NCBI GenBank assembly: GCA_016212475.1 | Contig: JACRGC010000009.1 | Location: forward strand, 124,001 to 188,000 | Length of the DNA: 64,000 bases | DNA from: Microcaldota archaeon | GTDB taxonomy: Archaea > Micrarchaeota > Micrarchaeia > Norongarragalinales > SBBD01 | Direction of reading: 5' to 3' | Shown here: one piece after another, positions 50,614 through 60,975 of the stretch | How the letters are laid out: every line of letters begins with the position of its first letter | Position numbering within the stretch: position 1 is the first letter of the stretch | The notes under the pieces: model-generated | What the model saw: only the letters and a program-made list of their open reading frames with translations | Told to the model about the DNA's origin: nothing | Databases searched by the model: none | Position numbers and translations under genes: made by a program

Positions 50614-52932
50614 TCAATTCTCCGAAAGCTCTTCAACAACCGTGCGTTCATTATTGTCCTTATCGCGCTCAAAATAGAATATCTTTGAGGAGGCACCTTC
50701 TTTTAGCGCCTCATCATGCGTAATAATGAATGTCTGCCCCACGATTTTTGGTATTTCATCATGAAGAGCCCGGTTTAGCAGTTGCACTGCCTGCGAATCC
50801 AAATTGTGCGTAGGTTCATCCAAAATCAGCCAAGATAGGGAAGGCGTCAAAACCATTGCAAATGCAACCCTAAGTGTCAAGGCAGCGCAGCTCTTTTCCC
50901 CTCCGGAGCAATTCTCAATCCCAACCCATTCGGTTTGTGAAGTTGATAGCATGAAAGCATAATCGTCCTCAAGAGGCTTTAATTTAATCTCCTGAAAATC
51001 GCCATACGGGTAAATTGTTTTCCAAAGCGAATTCATGGCAAAGTTCATTGCATCAATCAACTGCTCCCTCATTGCGGTTTGGGTTTCAACAACAGCTTCT
51101 TGAAAATCATTCAATTTGGTAATTTTGCCTTTTAGCAGTTCTATCCTTTTCTCCCGTTTCCCAATTTCCAAAAGCTTGGCGTCAAGATCGGCAATGCTCC
51201 TTGCCTTTTCAATTATTTGAAACTCCAGCGCATTGATTTCGCTCCCAATTACGGATGAACGCTTTTCAAATTGCAAAAGATGCTCCGTTGCCTCCTCCTT
51301 TTCCTTGGGCGAAATTTTAATGGCCAAAATCTCATGCTCCAATTTCCTGTGCGCTTTTTTCAGCTCTTCAATTTCATGGGTTAATTTTGGCGCTTTTTGA
51401 AGTTTCAAAAATTCCTTTTCAAGGGCTGCGGATTCCTTCCGTTGCGCATTCAGGGCGGATTCCAGTTTGGCGATATGGGGCAGAATTTGGGCATGTTCGT
51501 GCTTTATTTTATTAACTTCATCCTTTGCTTTTGCAAATTCTGCATCGGTAGCGGAAAATGTTTCCAATCTTAAGGAGATTTCTTCCAATTCCCAAACTTT
51601 CCTTTTTGCATTCTCTGCTTCATTCCTATTTTCCCTAATTTGCAATTCGCATTTTGCAATTTCTGCCGAATTTGTTTTCAAATGCATCTCTTTTTGCCTT
51701 TGCAGATCGATTTTCTTTTCTGGCTCCAAAAGTGTTTCGCAGACCGGGCATTTCCCATCCGCCAAATGCAGGCTTTTGGTTGAAAGTTCAAGCTCTTTTG
51801 CCTGCGCATGCAGACCTCCAATTTTCATCTGCAAGAGCGTCCCTTCCTCTTCAAGCTTTTTTAGGTGTTTTTTTGAATCTTCAAGGCTTCCTGCCCTAGC
51901 TTTGCGCTCCTCCAAGATTTTTCGCTCCTCCGTTGCTTTTTGCAGTTTTGCAATTCCTCTCTCAAATGCTTCCAATTGCGCGTCCATTTTCGCCTTCTTG
52001 CCTTTCTCCAAATCGAATTCCAATTCCTTTTTATGCAGGTGATTTTGCAATTCCTTAAGCTCATTTTCCATTTTTGCAATGTCTTTTCCTTCCATTTCCC
52101 CAAGCTCCAAAAGTTCGGCTTCCTTGCTTTTCATAACCGACTCGTTTGCGGCAATTTCTTTTTGCAAGCCAACAATTTTTGCCTCCATTTGCGAAAGCTC
52201 CAAAACCTTTTTCCTTTGCGCATGTATGTTTTCCTTTATTCCATTTGCAGCAGTTTGCTTTTTTTCCACTTCCTTTTGCGCATGCTCTTTTTCCCCCTGC
52301 TTTTTTTCCCTCTCAATTTTGATTTCGGATCCGCCGCTTCCTTGCAAATACGCCTCAATTTCACCCTTCTCCTGCGATATTTTATTAATTGCCGAATTTG
52401 CGCCGGCCCTAACCTCTTCAAACCTTGCAATCCCCAAAAGCTCATCCACCTGCTTTTTCCTATCGCCCTTAGGGAGCATAAGCAGGTAATCGATCCTATT
52501 TTGCTCGGCATAAATGATCCTTGAAAACAAATCATAATCAATTTTGAGCAAATTTTCAATCAATTCAGAAACCCTTGATGTTTGCGCCTCAATCAACTTC
52601 CCTTCCTCAAAAAGCTGGGCTGATGTCGATTTTGATCCGCTTAGCTGCCTGACAATTTTGTAGGTTTTTTCATTGATTATAAATTCCAATTCAATTTCTG
52701 CAGTCAAATGCTTTTTTGGCCGCTGCATCACAAGCTCTTCCAATTTGGTTTTTCTAGCTTTAAGCGCTGGAAATGTGCCAAAAAGAGCAAAGCTGATCCC
52801 ATCAATTGCCGAGCTTTTTCCACTCCCCATTTTCCCAATGAACAAATTGGTCCCCTTCCCAAAATTCATCACGGTATCCTCATGGGATTTCCATCGCTTT
52901 AAGTGGAGTTTTGTGATCATAAAACCAGCCAT
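50614..52932 (-). CDS. rad50: Rad50/SbcC-type DNA repair ATPase
   Basis: 772 residues. Walker A FIGKMGSGKSSAIDGISFAL, a long charged coiled coil interrupted by the zinc hook DGKCPVCETLLEP, the ABC signature CSGGEKSCAALTLRVAFAMV, Walker B LSWLILDEPTHNLD and the switch His IITHDEALKE. It partners Mre11 in double-strand break processing; no mre11, herA or nurA lies nearby, unlike many archaea. It is shorter than typical archaeal Rad50 (about 880 residues), mainly in the coiled coil. A Met at 52920 is an alternative start. Confidence 0.9.
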   Translation of the reverse strand: MAGFMITKLHLKRWKSHEDTVMNFGKGTNLFIGKMGSGKSSAIDGISFALFGTFPALKARKTKLEELVMQRPKKHLTAEIELEFIINEKTYKIVRQLSGSKSTSAQLFEEGKLIEAQTSRVSELIENLLKIDYDLFSRIIYAEQNRIDYLLMLPKGDRKKQVDELLGIARFEEVRAGANSAINKISQEKGEIEAYLQGSGGSEIKIEREKKQGEKEHAQKEVEKKQTAANGIKENIHAQRKKVLELSQMEAKIVGLQKEIAANESVMKSKEAELLELGEMEGKDIAKMENELKELQNHLHKKELEFDLEKGKKAKMDAQLEAFERGIAKLQKATEERKILEERKARAGSLEDSKKHLKKLEEEGTLLQMKIGGLHAQAKELELSTKSLHLADGKCPVCETLLEPEKKIDLQRQKEMHLKTNSAEIAKCELQIRENRNEAENAKRKVWELEEISLRLETFSATDAEFAKAKDEVNKIKHEHAQILPHIAKLESALNAQRKESAALEKEFLKLQKAPKLTHEIEELKKAHRKLEHEILAIKISPKEKEEATEHLLQFEKRSSVIGSEINALEFQIIEKARSIADLDAKLLEIGKREKRIELLKGKITKLNDFQEAVVETQTAMREQLIDAMNFAMNSLWKTIYPYGDFQEIKLKPLEDDYAFMLSTSQTEWVGIENCSGGEKSCAALTLRVAFAMVLTPSLSWLILDEPTHNLDSQAVQLLNRALHDEIPKIVGQTFIITHDEALKEGASSKIFYFERDKDNNERTVVEELSEN

Positions 52933-53041
52933 TCCTTATTGATTGGATAAATTTAATATCGGAACTTTTTTTAAGAAATTGAAATAAGATGGCGATAGCG
53001 GGGTTGGATGGTTTTAATCAAAAGCACAATTGCAATCGTTT

Positions 53042-56000
53042 TCAAATGCCCTTCTTAAGAAGCGGCTTTGCCAAATTATCATCAATCCAGGATTTCCAAT
53101 TCTTGATCAGCTCCTTGTGATCCACCGATCCAAACTCTTCCCTTTGCTTTTCCCCAAGCAGCATGTAATAACTGTGGGCAAGAATTGAATTTTCAGCTTC
53201 CAGGATTTTTGGTATTGCGTATTTCCTCTTCAAATCAACCAGATACTGCTTTGATTCGGCCCTTGCATTTATTTCATTCCAGATCTGCTCGATTTTAAGC
53301 CCCCTTACTTTTTGCAGCTTTGGAAGCCATTCCGATTCCTTCATCCGATCCTCGAAAAATTCCAAATCATCCTTGCCCGCATCGTATTGGAGCCAATGCA
53401 AAAATCCATTCTCCTTGTCCGGATCTTCCGTCCAGTGCTTTTTTACTTCGGTTACTTCAATCAACCTTCTTGCTCTTTTCAAAGACCCTTTGAACCTGAT
53501 TTGCGTAGCCACAACTGCAAAATCCGTTGCCTTAAAAGATGTCGTTGGAACTCCCAAATCATTTACAATTCGATCCCAAATCGAATACGCGCTCTCGCCG
53601 TGAATTGTTCCCATAACTACGTTTCCAACTGCCCCAACCCTCATGGCTTCAAAAAGCGCCCTAGCTTCACCTGACCTAACCTCCCCAACAATCAATACGG
53701 AATCCCCCAACCGAAGGGCGGTTCGCAGTGCATCTTCAGCAGAAACATCCGATTCGCTTTGCTGACCCAAAGGCGCCCGAGTTTTCAATCTTTGGATAGA
53801 AAACCCAAGATGCTTAAGCGAATGCACCGGAAGTTCTAGCGTATCTTCCTGAACAATTATTCTTAGATTTTGCGGGATTTCCTGCATCATCGCCTGAATG
53901 AGCGAAGTGTTGTGAACAATTACCCCGTTGGCAACAAAGCTGTGTGTTCCGCCAACTGTCAAATCATAAACGTATTTTTCAGTATATGGCACTTTTTCGA
54001 TTGATTCAATCTCATCCCAATAAATGTCGTTGAACGCAAGCTTCCTGATTTTTTGCGCCAAATCCGTATTATGCAAATTCCTTGAAACTAACTTGTAGTA
54101 AATTCTTTGCAGTACTTTTGGTGTGATGTTTTTTTGATCTAAAGAAAGCTTGCCAATTCCATATTCCTTCTTTACCTTAGCAAGCACCTCCCAAGCATCC
54201 GGAATAACATCTATGTTGGGGTTGAATTTTTCAAAAAGCGCAATTTTCAATAGCCTTGGCACTTTTTCCGGATGATGCATAGGGATGCTTTTTGCAAATT
54301 TCTTCGCATTTTCGCCCCTGATAAACAATCTGTAATATTCCGTTCCTTTAACGATTTTTGGTTTGACAATTGATACGATCCCAAACCTTTGGAGTGCCAT
54401 TTGCATCTGCCTAACCATTGCCTTTGATGCAGTTGAAAATTCTATTTCATTCTTCCCCTTTCCAATGCTTGAATCACAATCAAAATACCCTGCAATGAAT
54501 GCAGCTAGCACCCGATCCGGCGATGCCAGTATTTTATCTGGGATTTTAAGAATTGATGCCTTATCTCCCGATGCAAATCCCAAATTATCCCGAAGAATGT
54601 AAAATAGCGGCTTGCATTGCACATTTGCGCTTGGCGACCTGTTTGCTGGGAATATCGCGTTTGCATCCAAATCAAAAAGCGTTTTTGCCAGCCGGATGAA
54701 TTCTTGGCGCAAGGCTTCATTAGTATTGGTAAATTCCGTTTTATGCTCATCAAGATGCCCATCGCCGGCCAAAAGCCCAACGAACCTGCCAAAGTCCTCG
54801 CCTATTTCAAAATTATCCCGGAATTTCAACGGTAAAGAAGTTGTATTTGCGTATGCAAATTCAAAACTCTTCATATAGTCGTTTTGGGGTTCGCCGCTAA
54901 ATTCGCAAATTGCTTTCAGTTCAGATAAATAAATTCCTTTTCTTGTATTAGCCGCCAAATTCCGAATTGTGCTGTAAGCGATCCCGGCATCATTTCCAAA
55001 ATGAGCAAGGGGCCGTTCCCATTGTATTTTTTTCAGTGCCTCCCCAACTTTGGCAGCAACTCCCGAATATTTGAGTTTTGGGTGCAGCATCGAAAGGGTC
55101 TGCGTTTTTCCGTGCAATTCAAGCGATCTTGGGGTTGCAACATATTGCCCAAGTTCAAATTCATCCGCCCTCTTCCATGCAAGTTCCCCCCCTTTTATAG
55201 TGAAGAATGGGTGCTCTTCAGTTACCAGCAACTCTTTTCCTGATTTGAAACGCAGTTTCACCATGCTTTTTGGGGCATTCCTCCTCCAGATTTTTTCTAT
55301 TGGCAGATTTTTCATAAGCAAATTCGAATCCATGGACGAAACCTTTACATCTATCCCATTCTGCGAAAGATCCGTGCAAATCCCATCATCCAATTCGATT
55401 ATTTTTGAAGTTTTGGAAAGCATTCCTTCAACAAATTCGCCAATCGGCACAATTTTTCCGTCCCGAAGTTGGATTTGGGATTTTCCATCCAAGCATTTGC
55501 CAGCTCCCCTGGAGCCAACAATCAAGGTGCTTGCCTGTGCATCAACCAAAAATGAAAGCAAACCAGCGGCAAACGGGTTGAACATCTTAAAATCCAAAAA
55601 CTGTGCAAGCGTCCATGGCGTTTCCTTATGCAGCCTAAGCGCAAATGCATTCCCATCAACTGCGAGCGGCCGTCCAATTGCCGCCACACGGGTTTGCAGA
55701 TCCTGCATGTCAAAATCCAAAATAGGGTGCGCCTCATCAAATGGCCTGCCAGAAAGCGCCCTAAATCTTGACACCAGCCCCTTTGATTCCTCATCGCTGT
55801 AAATCACATTGGTTTGGCATTGGCCGTATTTGCTGTGCACTAGATAAATCGGCTTTTCCCCAAGGGGCGAATCTATGTAAACATCTGTTATTTGCCTATC
55901 CGACAAAATGATTTCCAAAATACCATACCCAATTGTGTACCTTGAAACAATCGTTGCAAGCTCCTCTTTTTCCTCCGCAGAAATTTTAATCCCGTTATTT

Positions 56001-56881
56001 TGGGCCAAATCATTGATGGTTGCCATGTATATTTTCCGGAAATATTTGCGCGCCTGCTGCATATCCAAAAATGAAACCGATGAAGGCCGATGCGATGAAA
56101 CGACCTCCTTGGTTTTCTCCAAAAGGAAGTATTTTTCCGGCGCAAGCGTGTATTCTGGTGGATTCACATAATACAAAAGTTCGACCTTCTCGGGATGCTT
56201 GTAGATGTGCACAGTCGAACCAAGCACCTCATATTGGTCAATCAGCTGAAGATTCTCAACTCCCGAAAAGAATATCCTCGAGCCGATGAACGATGGCTTG
56301 ATTGCGGCTTCAAAAAGCGAATGGTAAATATTCCTATCCGCCGGAAGCGCCGAGAGCTTTTCCAAAAACCTCTTCATTGCCTGTATCATTTCCGTCTTTT
56401 CAATCTCATTTCTCAAAAACGCAAGCGTTTTCAAATAAACCTTCAAATCCTCCTGGGCTGCCTCGGGAAGGCTGGAGGCTTTTGTCAGCTGAGTTTTGAT
56501 TTCGGAAACCAAAAACAGGTATGCGCGGAACGGATCGGATGGGAGCAGATCCATGAACTGCATTATCGCATCATGCCTTGGCGAGAGTGTCTTTGATTCC
56601 TGCGTGCTTCCAAGGTTGTTTGGGCTCCAAACGGTTGCGGATTCAAATTTTGTAATGGCTTCCCCAATTCCCTTAAGCATCCGCGTTTGCTCCTCATTGT
56701 AGATGCGCTCGTAATACTCCGAAAGCACAACCTCATCGGCATCAACTTCCCGAAGTTTTTCAATCACATCCTTCATGCAAGGCGCGTAAAGGGCAATATC
56801 CGCCCCATACGGCGCTCCCTTGTAATTGATAACAAGCTGTTTTTTGCCCCCTTCTGATTTTACAACAAATTCCCCTGTCAT
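53042..56881 (-). CDS. TadA/VirB11-type secretion ATPase interrupted by an intein
   Basis: 1279 residues as translated, about 750 after removal of a 529-residue intein. The extein has an N-terminal domain, then the type II/IV secretion ATPase core. Walker A is IVGSRGAGK joined after splicing to TSLIQAMMQE; the Asp box is IVQEDTLELPVHSLKHLGF, Walker B DSVLIVGEVRSGEARALFEA, and the His box MGTIHGESAYSIWDRI. Such ATPases power archaellum, pilus or protein export machines. A GAGGTAA ribosome binding site precedes the ATG. No TadC-like membrane platform gene is adjacent. The pilin-like genes at 24-27 kb are plausible clients by inference. Confidence 0.9.
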   Translation of the reverse strand: MTGEFVVKSEGGKKQLVINYKGAPYGADIALYAPCMKDVIEKLREVDADEVVLSEYYERIYNEEQTRMLKGIGEAITKFESATVWSPNNLGSTQESKTLSPRHDAIMQFMDLLPSDPFRAYLFLVSEIKTQLTKASSLPEAAQEDLKVYLKTLAFLRNEIEKTEMIQAMKRFLEKLSALPADRNIYHSLFEAAIKPSFIGSRIFFSGVENLQLIDQYEVLGSTVHIYKHPEKVELLYYVNPPEYTLAPEKYFLLEKTKEVVSSHRPSSVSFLDMQQARKYFRKIYMATINDLAQNNGIKISAEEKEELATIVSRYTIGYGILEIILSDRQITDVYIDSPLGEKPIYLVHSKYGQCQTNVIYSDEESKGLVSRFRALSGRPFDEAHPILDFDMQDLQTRVAAIGRPLAVDGNAFALRLHKETPWTLAQFLDFKMFNPFAAGLLSFLVDAQASTLIVGSRGAGKCLDGKSQIQLRDGKIVPIGEFVEGMLSKTSKIIELDDGICTDLSQNGIDVKVSSMDSNLLMKNLPIEKIWRRNAPKSMVKLRFKSGKELLVTEEHPFFTIKGGELAWKRADEFELGQYVATPRSLELHGKTQTLSMLHPKLKYSGVAAKVGEALKKIQWERPLAHFGNDAGIAYSTIRNLAANTRKGIYLSELKAICEFSGEPQNDYMKSFEFAYANTTSLPLKFRDNFEIGEDFGRFVGLLAGDGHLDEHKTEFTNTNEALRQEFIRLAKTLFDLDANAIFPANRSPSANVQCKPLFYILRDNLGFASGDKASILKIPDKILASPDRVLAAFIAGYFDCDSSIGKGKNEIEFSTASKAMVRQMQMALQRFGIVSIVKPKIVKGTEYYRLFIRGENAKKFAKSIPMHHPEKVPRLLKIALFEKFNPNIDVIPDAWEVLAKVKKEYGIGKLSLDQKNITPKVLQRIYYKLVSRNLHNTDLAQKIRKLAFNDIYWDEIESIEKVPYTEKYVYDLTVGGTHSFVANGVIVHNTSLIQAMMQEIPQNLRIIVQEDTLELPVHSLKHLGFSIQRLKTRAPLGQQSESDVSAEDALRTALRLGDSVLIVGEVRSGEARALFEAMRVGAVGNVVMGTIHGESAYSIWDRIVNDLGVPTTSFKATDFAVVATQIRFKGSLKRARRLIEVTEVKKHWTEDPDKENGFLHWLQYDAGKDDLEFFEDRMKESEWLPKLQKVRGLKIEQIWNEINARAESKQYLVDLKRKYAIPKILEAENSILAHSYYMLLGEKQREEFGSVDHKELIKNWKSWIDDNLAKPLLKKGI
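53909..55495 (-). mobile_element. intein with LAGLIDADG homing endonuclease in the ATPase Walker A motif
   Basis: 529 residues between Lys and Thr of the P-loop GSRGAGK/TS. It starts with Cys (CLDGKSQIQLRDGKIVPIGE, block A), has block B LLVTEEHPFFTIKGG, two LAGLIDADG helices (FVGLLAGDGHLDE and AFIAGYFDCDSSIGKG), block F KYVYDLTVGGTHSFVANG, and ends in His-Asn followed by Thr. All residues for class 1 splicing are present. Without splicing the ATPase would be inactive because its nucleotide site is split. Confidence 0.92.
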
Positions 56882-57063
56882 GTAAAATTACCTCAAAAAG
56901 CCCGATTGAAAATTATCCGCCATTAATTTTTCCCAAATCAAACCTTGAATCCCCAAATTCCTACTTTTTTTTGCATTAAGCTATTGTTTCCTTCACTAAT
57001 TTTTAGCTTTGATATAAAACCATTAAGCCAACCTTTTATAAATCACTTCCGAGTAGGTTCTTC

Positions 57064-58221
57064 ATGGTTGACAATGACACAAAGGATGGCAATTTTTCGA
57101 TTAATGAAGGATCCATGCGCTATAAGGAGATTTCGGGAAATGCGCCTGAAGAATCCCCAATTGAAAAATTCAAATCATTCCTTCTTGATGCAAAAAATGC
57201 AGTTGTTTCAAACCCCGCTCCATTTGTAATTTTCATCCTCCTAGTGGTTGGCGTACTTGCCTACCTTGCCCTAACCCCCAAAAAAGCAGCGCTTTCAATT
57301 GGCATTAGCCTAAAAGACAGCCCTGGCACCCCGATCACAAAGGCGACAATTTCCCTTCTTTACAAAAACGAAAAAGCGGCGGTTCCTGATGTTGTGACCG
57401 ACGAGCTTGGGAATGTCCAAATCCTTGGTGTGCCGGCAGGAGAAGACCTCACGCTTAAAATAATCCCTGCATCTGATGATCTGGTCTCATACCGAAAAAC
57501 CATCAAGCTTGAAAACAAGGCAACGGATTCCCTTGATGTGTTTCTTGAAAAAAAGAGCAATCTGGTTTTGGACAAGGAAAACTATGATATTTTGGCAGCT
57601 CCTAGCTGCGAATCAAGGCTTGAAGTTAGCGTTACCAACCTTGCACTTTCAAGCTTTTCAACATCCCTGGTTTTTGATGATGCGCTAAAGAAATATTTCA
57701 TTGCGGATGAAGAAGTTGAAATACCCTCAAACAAAGGCGAAGAGTCTTTGATTGCAAAAACCACCCTTATGGGTGATGCACCTTCCGAAATTTCAGGGAT
57801 TGCAAGGCTCAAGTACACTTCCAAGGAAATTGCAGTAAGAATCAAAAAATCCGACAAGAAGCCAAAATTGGATCTGGTATTCGACAAATCCGAAGTGAAG
57901 GATTTCCGGGTAAAGGAAGCGGATTTGCCAATCACCAAAAAAACCCAGTTGCGTTTGAAAAATACCGGCTTGGCAGGCGGGCCTAATTTGATGGATTTGG
58001 ATGTTGCAATAAATGGCGATATCAAAAACTGGGCTGAAATGGATGTTTCAACAATTGCAAGCGCCAACCAAAAGGGCGGGATTGCCGCCGGATCCGAAGT
58101 TTTATTTCCGCTATCAATTTCAGTACCATTAGGAACCGCCCCTGGCACCTATACTTCCCAACTGGTTGCTACAAGCGCGTGCGGAGATAAGGCAATTCCT
58201 CTTTATGTGAGGGTCGAATAA
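57064..58221 (+). CDS. N-terminally anchored extracytoplasmic Ig-like protein
   Basis: 385 residues. A polar cytoplasmic N-terminus of about 50 residues, one membrane helix (PFVIFILLVVGVLAYLAL), then a carboxypeptidase-regulatory-like beta domain (SIGISLKDSPGTPITKATIS, DELGNVQILGVPAGEDLTLK). NEW3-like beta sandwiches follow (LEVSVTNLALSSFSTSLVF; LRLKNTGLAGGPNLMDLDV). It is divergent from the secretion ATPase across a 182-bp gap with no other gene. The topology fits a scaffold or stalk outside the membrane; function inferred only. Confidence 0.72.
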   Translation: MVDNDTKDGNFSINEGSMRYKEISGNAPEESPIEKFKSFLLDAKNAVVSNPAPFVIFILLVVGVLAYLALTPKKAALSIGISLKDSPGTPITKATISLLYKNEKAAVPDVVTDELGNVQILGVPAGEDLTLKIIPASDDLVSYRKTIKLENKATDSLDVFLEKKSNLVLDKENYDILAAPSCESRLEVSVTNLALSSFSTSLVFDDALKKYFIADEEVEIPSNKGEESLIAKTTLMGDAPSEISGIARLKYTSKEIAVRIKKSDKKPKLDLVFDKSEVKDFRVKEADLPITKKTQLRLKNTGLAGGPNLMDLDVAINGDIKNWAEMDVSTIASANQKGGIAAGSEVLFPLSISVPLGTAPGTYTSQLVATSACGDKAIPLYVRVE

Positions 58222-58255
58222 CTGGGCATTAGCTAATGAAACACGGGCTATTTTT

Positions 58256-59050
58256 ATGGGAGATCAAAAAACCGCTTTAATTACCGGAGCTAGTTCGGGA
58301 ATTGGCTTTGAACTTGCAAGGGTTTTTGCAAAAAACGGCTACAGACTTGTTTTGGTTTCAAAAAACAAGGAAAGATTGCAATCGGCTGAAAAAAAATTAA
58401 AATCCGAATTCCCAAGCACGCCAATTGTTTCAATTCCAAAGGATCTTTCGCTTTCAAATTCCGCATTTGAGCTATTCTCCGAATGCAAAAAAAGGAAAAT
58501 CCAAGTTGATGTGCTAATCAATGATGCCGGCTATGGCTTGCTTGGCAAATTCCACGAACTTCTCTTGAAGGATCAAATGGAAATGCTCCAAGTGAATATT
58601 TCCTCCCTAACCTGCCTAACCTACCTCTTCCTTCCTGAAATGATTAGGCGAAAAAAAGGCTATATTCTAAATTTAGCTTCAACTGCCTCCTTTCAGCCAG
58701 GGCCCTTGATGGCCGTTTACTATGCCTCCAAAGCCTACGTTCTTTCTTTTTCGCAGGCAATTGCAAATGAACTGGAAGGAAGTGGAGTTACAGTAACCGC
58801 CCTATGCCCGGGCCCCACCAAAACAAATTTCCAAAAAAGGGCCGGAGCTTCAAATACAAAGGTATTTTCCGGATTCCTCACATCCCCGGAAATTGTTGCC
58901 CAAAGGGGATTTGATGGGCTGATTTCAAAAGAGCCGGTAGTATTTGTTGATTCAAGGTCCGCTTTCCTTGCCAAATTGGCTGTAATCATGCCAAGAAAAA
59001 CCGTAGTCAAGTATGTCCGGGGAATCCAGGAAAAGCGAAGGAAACGCTAA
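58256..59050 (+). CDS. short-chain dehydrogenase/reductase (DltE/YqjQ-like)
   Basis: 264 residues, classical SDR: cofactor motif LITGASSGIGFELARVFAKN, NDAGYGLLG, catalytic Ser in LNLASTASFQPGPLM and YxxxK in AVYYASKAYVLSFSQA, then LCPGPTKTNF. The Ser preceding the cofactor-binding strand (VLVSKNKERL) leaves NAD versus NADP open. The substrate is not determined. It lies ahead of the sugar cluster but separated by 135 bp, so it may be unrelated. Confidence 0.85.
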   Translation: MGDQKTALITGASSGIGFELARVFAKNGYRLVLVSKNKERLQSAEKKLKSEFPSTPIVSIPKDLSLSNSAFELFSECKKRKIQVDVLINDAGYGLLGKFHELLLKDQMEMLQVNISSLTCLTYLFLPEMIRRKKGYILNLASTASFQPGPLMAVYYASKAYVLSFSQAIANELEGSGVTVTALCPGPTKTNFQKRAGASNTKVFSGFLTSPEIVAQRGFDGLISKEPVVFVDSRSAFLAKLAVIMPRKTVVKYVRGIQEKRRKR

Positions 59051-59185
59051 AAATTTGGCTAGACTTCCACTTTTCACCCAAAGCGCCCAAATTGCAGCTA
59101 AAACGCTAATGCTTAATAAGGCAATTCAAGAGAATATTTCTAAAGTTAGGCGGGGCATGCCTAATTGTTTGGAATTGGGGATTTT

Positions 59186-59965
59186 ATGGCAAATAACACC
59201 AAAGTTGTAATCCTTTGCGGAGGGGCGGGCACAAGGCTTCGCGAGCAAACCGAATTCATCCCAAAGCCGCTTGTAAGAGTTGGACATAGCCCGATTCTTT
59301 GGCACATCATGAAAATCTACTCGAGCTTTGGCTACAGCGATTTTGTCCTCTCGCTTGGCTACAAGGGCGATTTGATCAAGGATTATTTCCTCAATTATGA
59401 TTGGCGTGCAAATGATTTTTCCATGAACCTTGGGCAATCCGGAAGCAAAATCCACCATGCAAAGGAAAAGCTTGATTGGAACATCACATTTGTCGATACG
59501 GGCCTTGAAACCCTAACCGCCGGAAGGATTAAACTTGTTGAAAAATACGTGGATTCCGATAATTTCCTTTGCACTTACGGCGATGGCGTTGCAAATGTGG
59601 ACATCAAGGCCCTAATGGATTACCACAAAAAGAAAGGCAAATTAGCAACACTTACGGCAGTCCATCCAACCTCCAAATATGGCAGCATAAAATTCGATAA
59701 AGACGGCATTGCAAGCGCATTTGATGAAAAGCCCGTTTTGCATGATTGGATAAACGGAGGCTTTTTTGCAATGAAAAAGGATGTTTTTGACGATATTTCA
59801 ACTGAGGGAATGTTCGAACAAACCACCCTCTCATCACTAACAAAACGAAAGGAGCTTGCAATTTTCACGCATGAAAAATTCTGGCACTGCATGGACACAT
59901 ACAAGGATTATGAGGACCTAAACAAGATCTACAATTCCGGAAAAATCCCCTGGTTTGATTTTTAG
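59186..59965 (+). CDS. rfbF: glucose-1-phosphate cytidylyltransferase
   Basis: 259 residues from the ATG after GGGGATTTT. Nucleotidyltransferase motif [20 protein letters not shown] with KPLVRVG, then [53 protein letters not shown] and [14 protein letters not shown]. The GGAGTRL-E-T-IPKP pattern and the YDWRANDFS segment match RfbF/AscA rather than glucose-1-phosphate thymidylyltransferase. It makes CDP-glucose, the first step to CDP-3,6-dideoxyhexoses. Its stop overlaps the ribosome binding site of rfbG. Confidence 0.92.
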   Translation: MANNTKVVILCGGAGTRLREQTEFIPKPLVRVGHSPILWHIMKIYSSFGYSDFVLSLGYKGDLIKDYFLNYDWRANDFSMNLGQSGSKIHHAKEKLDWNITFVDTGLETLTAGRIKLVEKYVDSDNFLCTYGDGVANVDIKALMDYHKKKGKLATLTAVHPTSKYGSIKFDKDGIASAFDEKPVLHDWINGGFFAMKKDVFDDISTEGMFEQTTLSSLTKRKELAIFTHEKFWHCMDTYKDYEDLNKIYNSGKIPWFDF

Positions 59966-59973
59966 TGATGAAT

Positions 59974-60975
59974 ATGGCATACAAAAGCAATTATTGGATC
60001 GATAAGAACGTTTTCATAACCGGCGCAACCGGCTTTCTTGGCTCATCCCTTACGCAAATGCTGGTAACAAATGGCGCAAATGTGGTTGCGCTTGTGCGCG
60101 ACGGGGTTCCCAAAAGTGATTTTTACCTCTCAGGAGTTTATAGGCAGGTAATTTCCGTGCATGGAAAATTGGAAGATCTAACTGTCATCAAAAGATCACT
60201 CAACGAATACGATATTGAGCACATTTTCCATCTTGGCGCGCAAACCCAAGTCGTAACTGCAAACAGATCGCCTCTTGATACGTTCGAATCCAACATAATG
60301 GGCACTTGGAATGTTTTGGAAGCTGCTAGATTATCCTCCCTTGTCAAAGGATTGGTAGTTGCTTCAACAGATAAGGCATACGGCTCCCAAAAAAAGCTTC
60401 CCTATGACGAATCAACCCCCCTCCAAGGCGAGCACCCATACGATGTTTCCAAAAGCGCTTCTGATCTTATTTCCCAATCCTACTTCAAAACCTACGGATT
60501 GCCTGTTGCAATTACCCGTTGCGGAAATTTCTTTGGCGGAGGGGATTTGAATTTCAACCGCATAGTTCCCGGCACAATCAAAAGCGTCCTCCAAGGCAAA
60601 ACTCCGGTAATTCGAAGCGATGGCAAGTTCGTTCGCGACTATTTGTACATTGAAGACGCCGCAATTGCCTACCTGCTCCTAGCTGAAAATGTTGCAAGGC
60701 CGCAAATAAAAGGGGAGGCGTTCAATTTCTCAACGGAAACCCCAACCTCGGTTTTGGAAGTTGTAAACACAATCCTTCAACAAATGAAATCCTCACTTAA
60801 ACCAAAAATCACAAACGAGGCAACCGGTGAAATAAAAGAGCAATATTTATCCGCCAAAAAAGCCAAATCCCTCCTAAATTGGAAGCCCAAATATTCCCTC
60901 CAAGCCGGCCTTACGGAAACTATTTTGTGGTATCGGTCATTTTTCAAGAACCAAAATTTGGGCAAATTCGTATGA
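59974..60975 (+). CDS. rfbG: CDP-glucose 4,6-dehydratase
   Basis: 333 residues (starts at 59968 and 59974 are both possible). SDR motifs: [60 protein letters not shown] and [17 protein letters not shown], with [19 protein letters not shown] binding the nucleotide sugar. The STDKAYG and [16 protein letters not shown] segments identify the CDP-glucose subfamily. It yields CDP-4-keto-6-deoxyglucose. The end overlaps the next gene by 4 bp (ATGA). Confidence 0.92.
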   Translation: MAYKSNYWIDKNVFITGATGFLGSSLTQMLVTNGANVVALVRDGVPKSDFYLSGVYRQVISVHGKLEDLTVIKRSLNEYDIEHIFHLGAQTQVVTANRSPLDTFESNIMGTWNVLEAARLSSLVKGLVVASTDKAYGSQKKLPYDESTPLQGEHPYDVSKSASDLISQSYFKTYGLPVAITRCGNFFGGGDLNFNRIVPGTIKSVLQGKTPVIRSDGKFVRDYLYIEDAAIAYLLLAENVARPQIKGEAFNFSTETPTSVLEVVNTILQQMKSSLKPKITNEATGEIKEQYLSAKKAKSLLNWKPKYSLQAGLTETILWYRSFFKNQNLGKFV

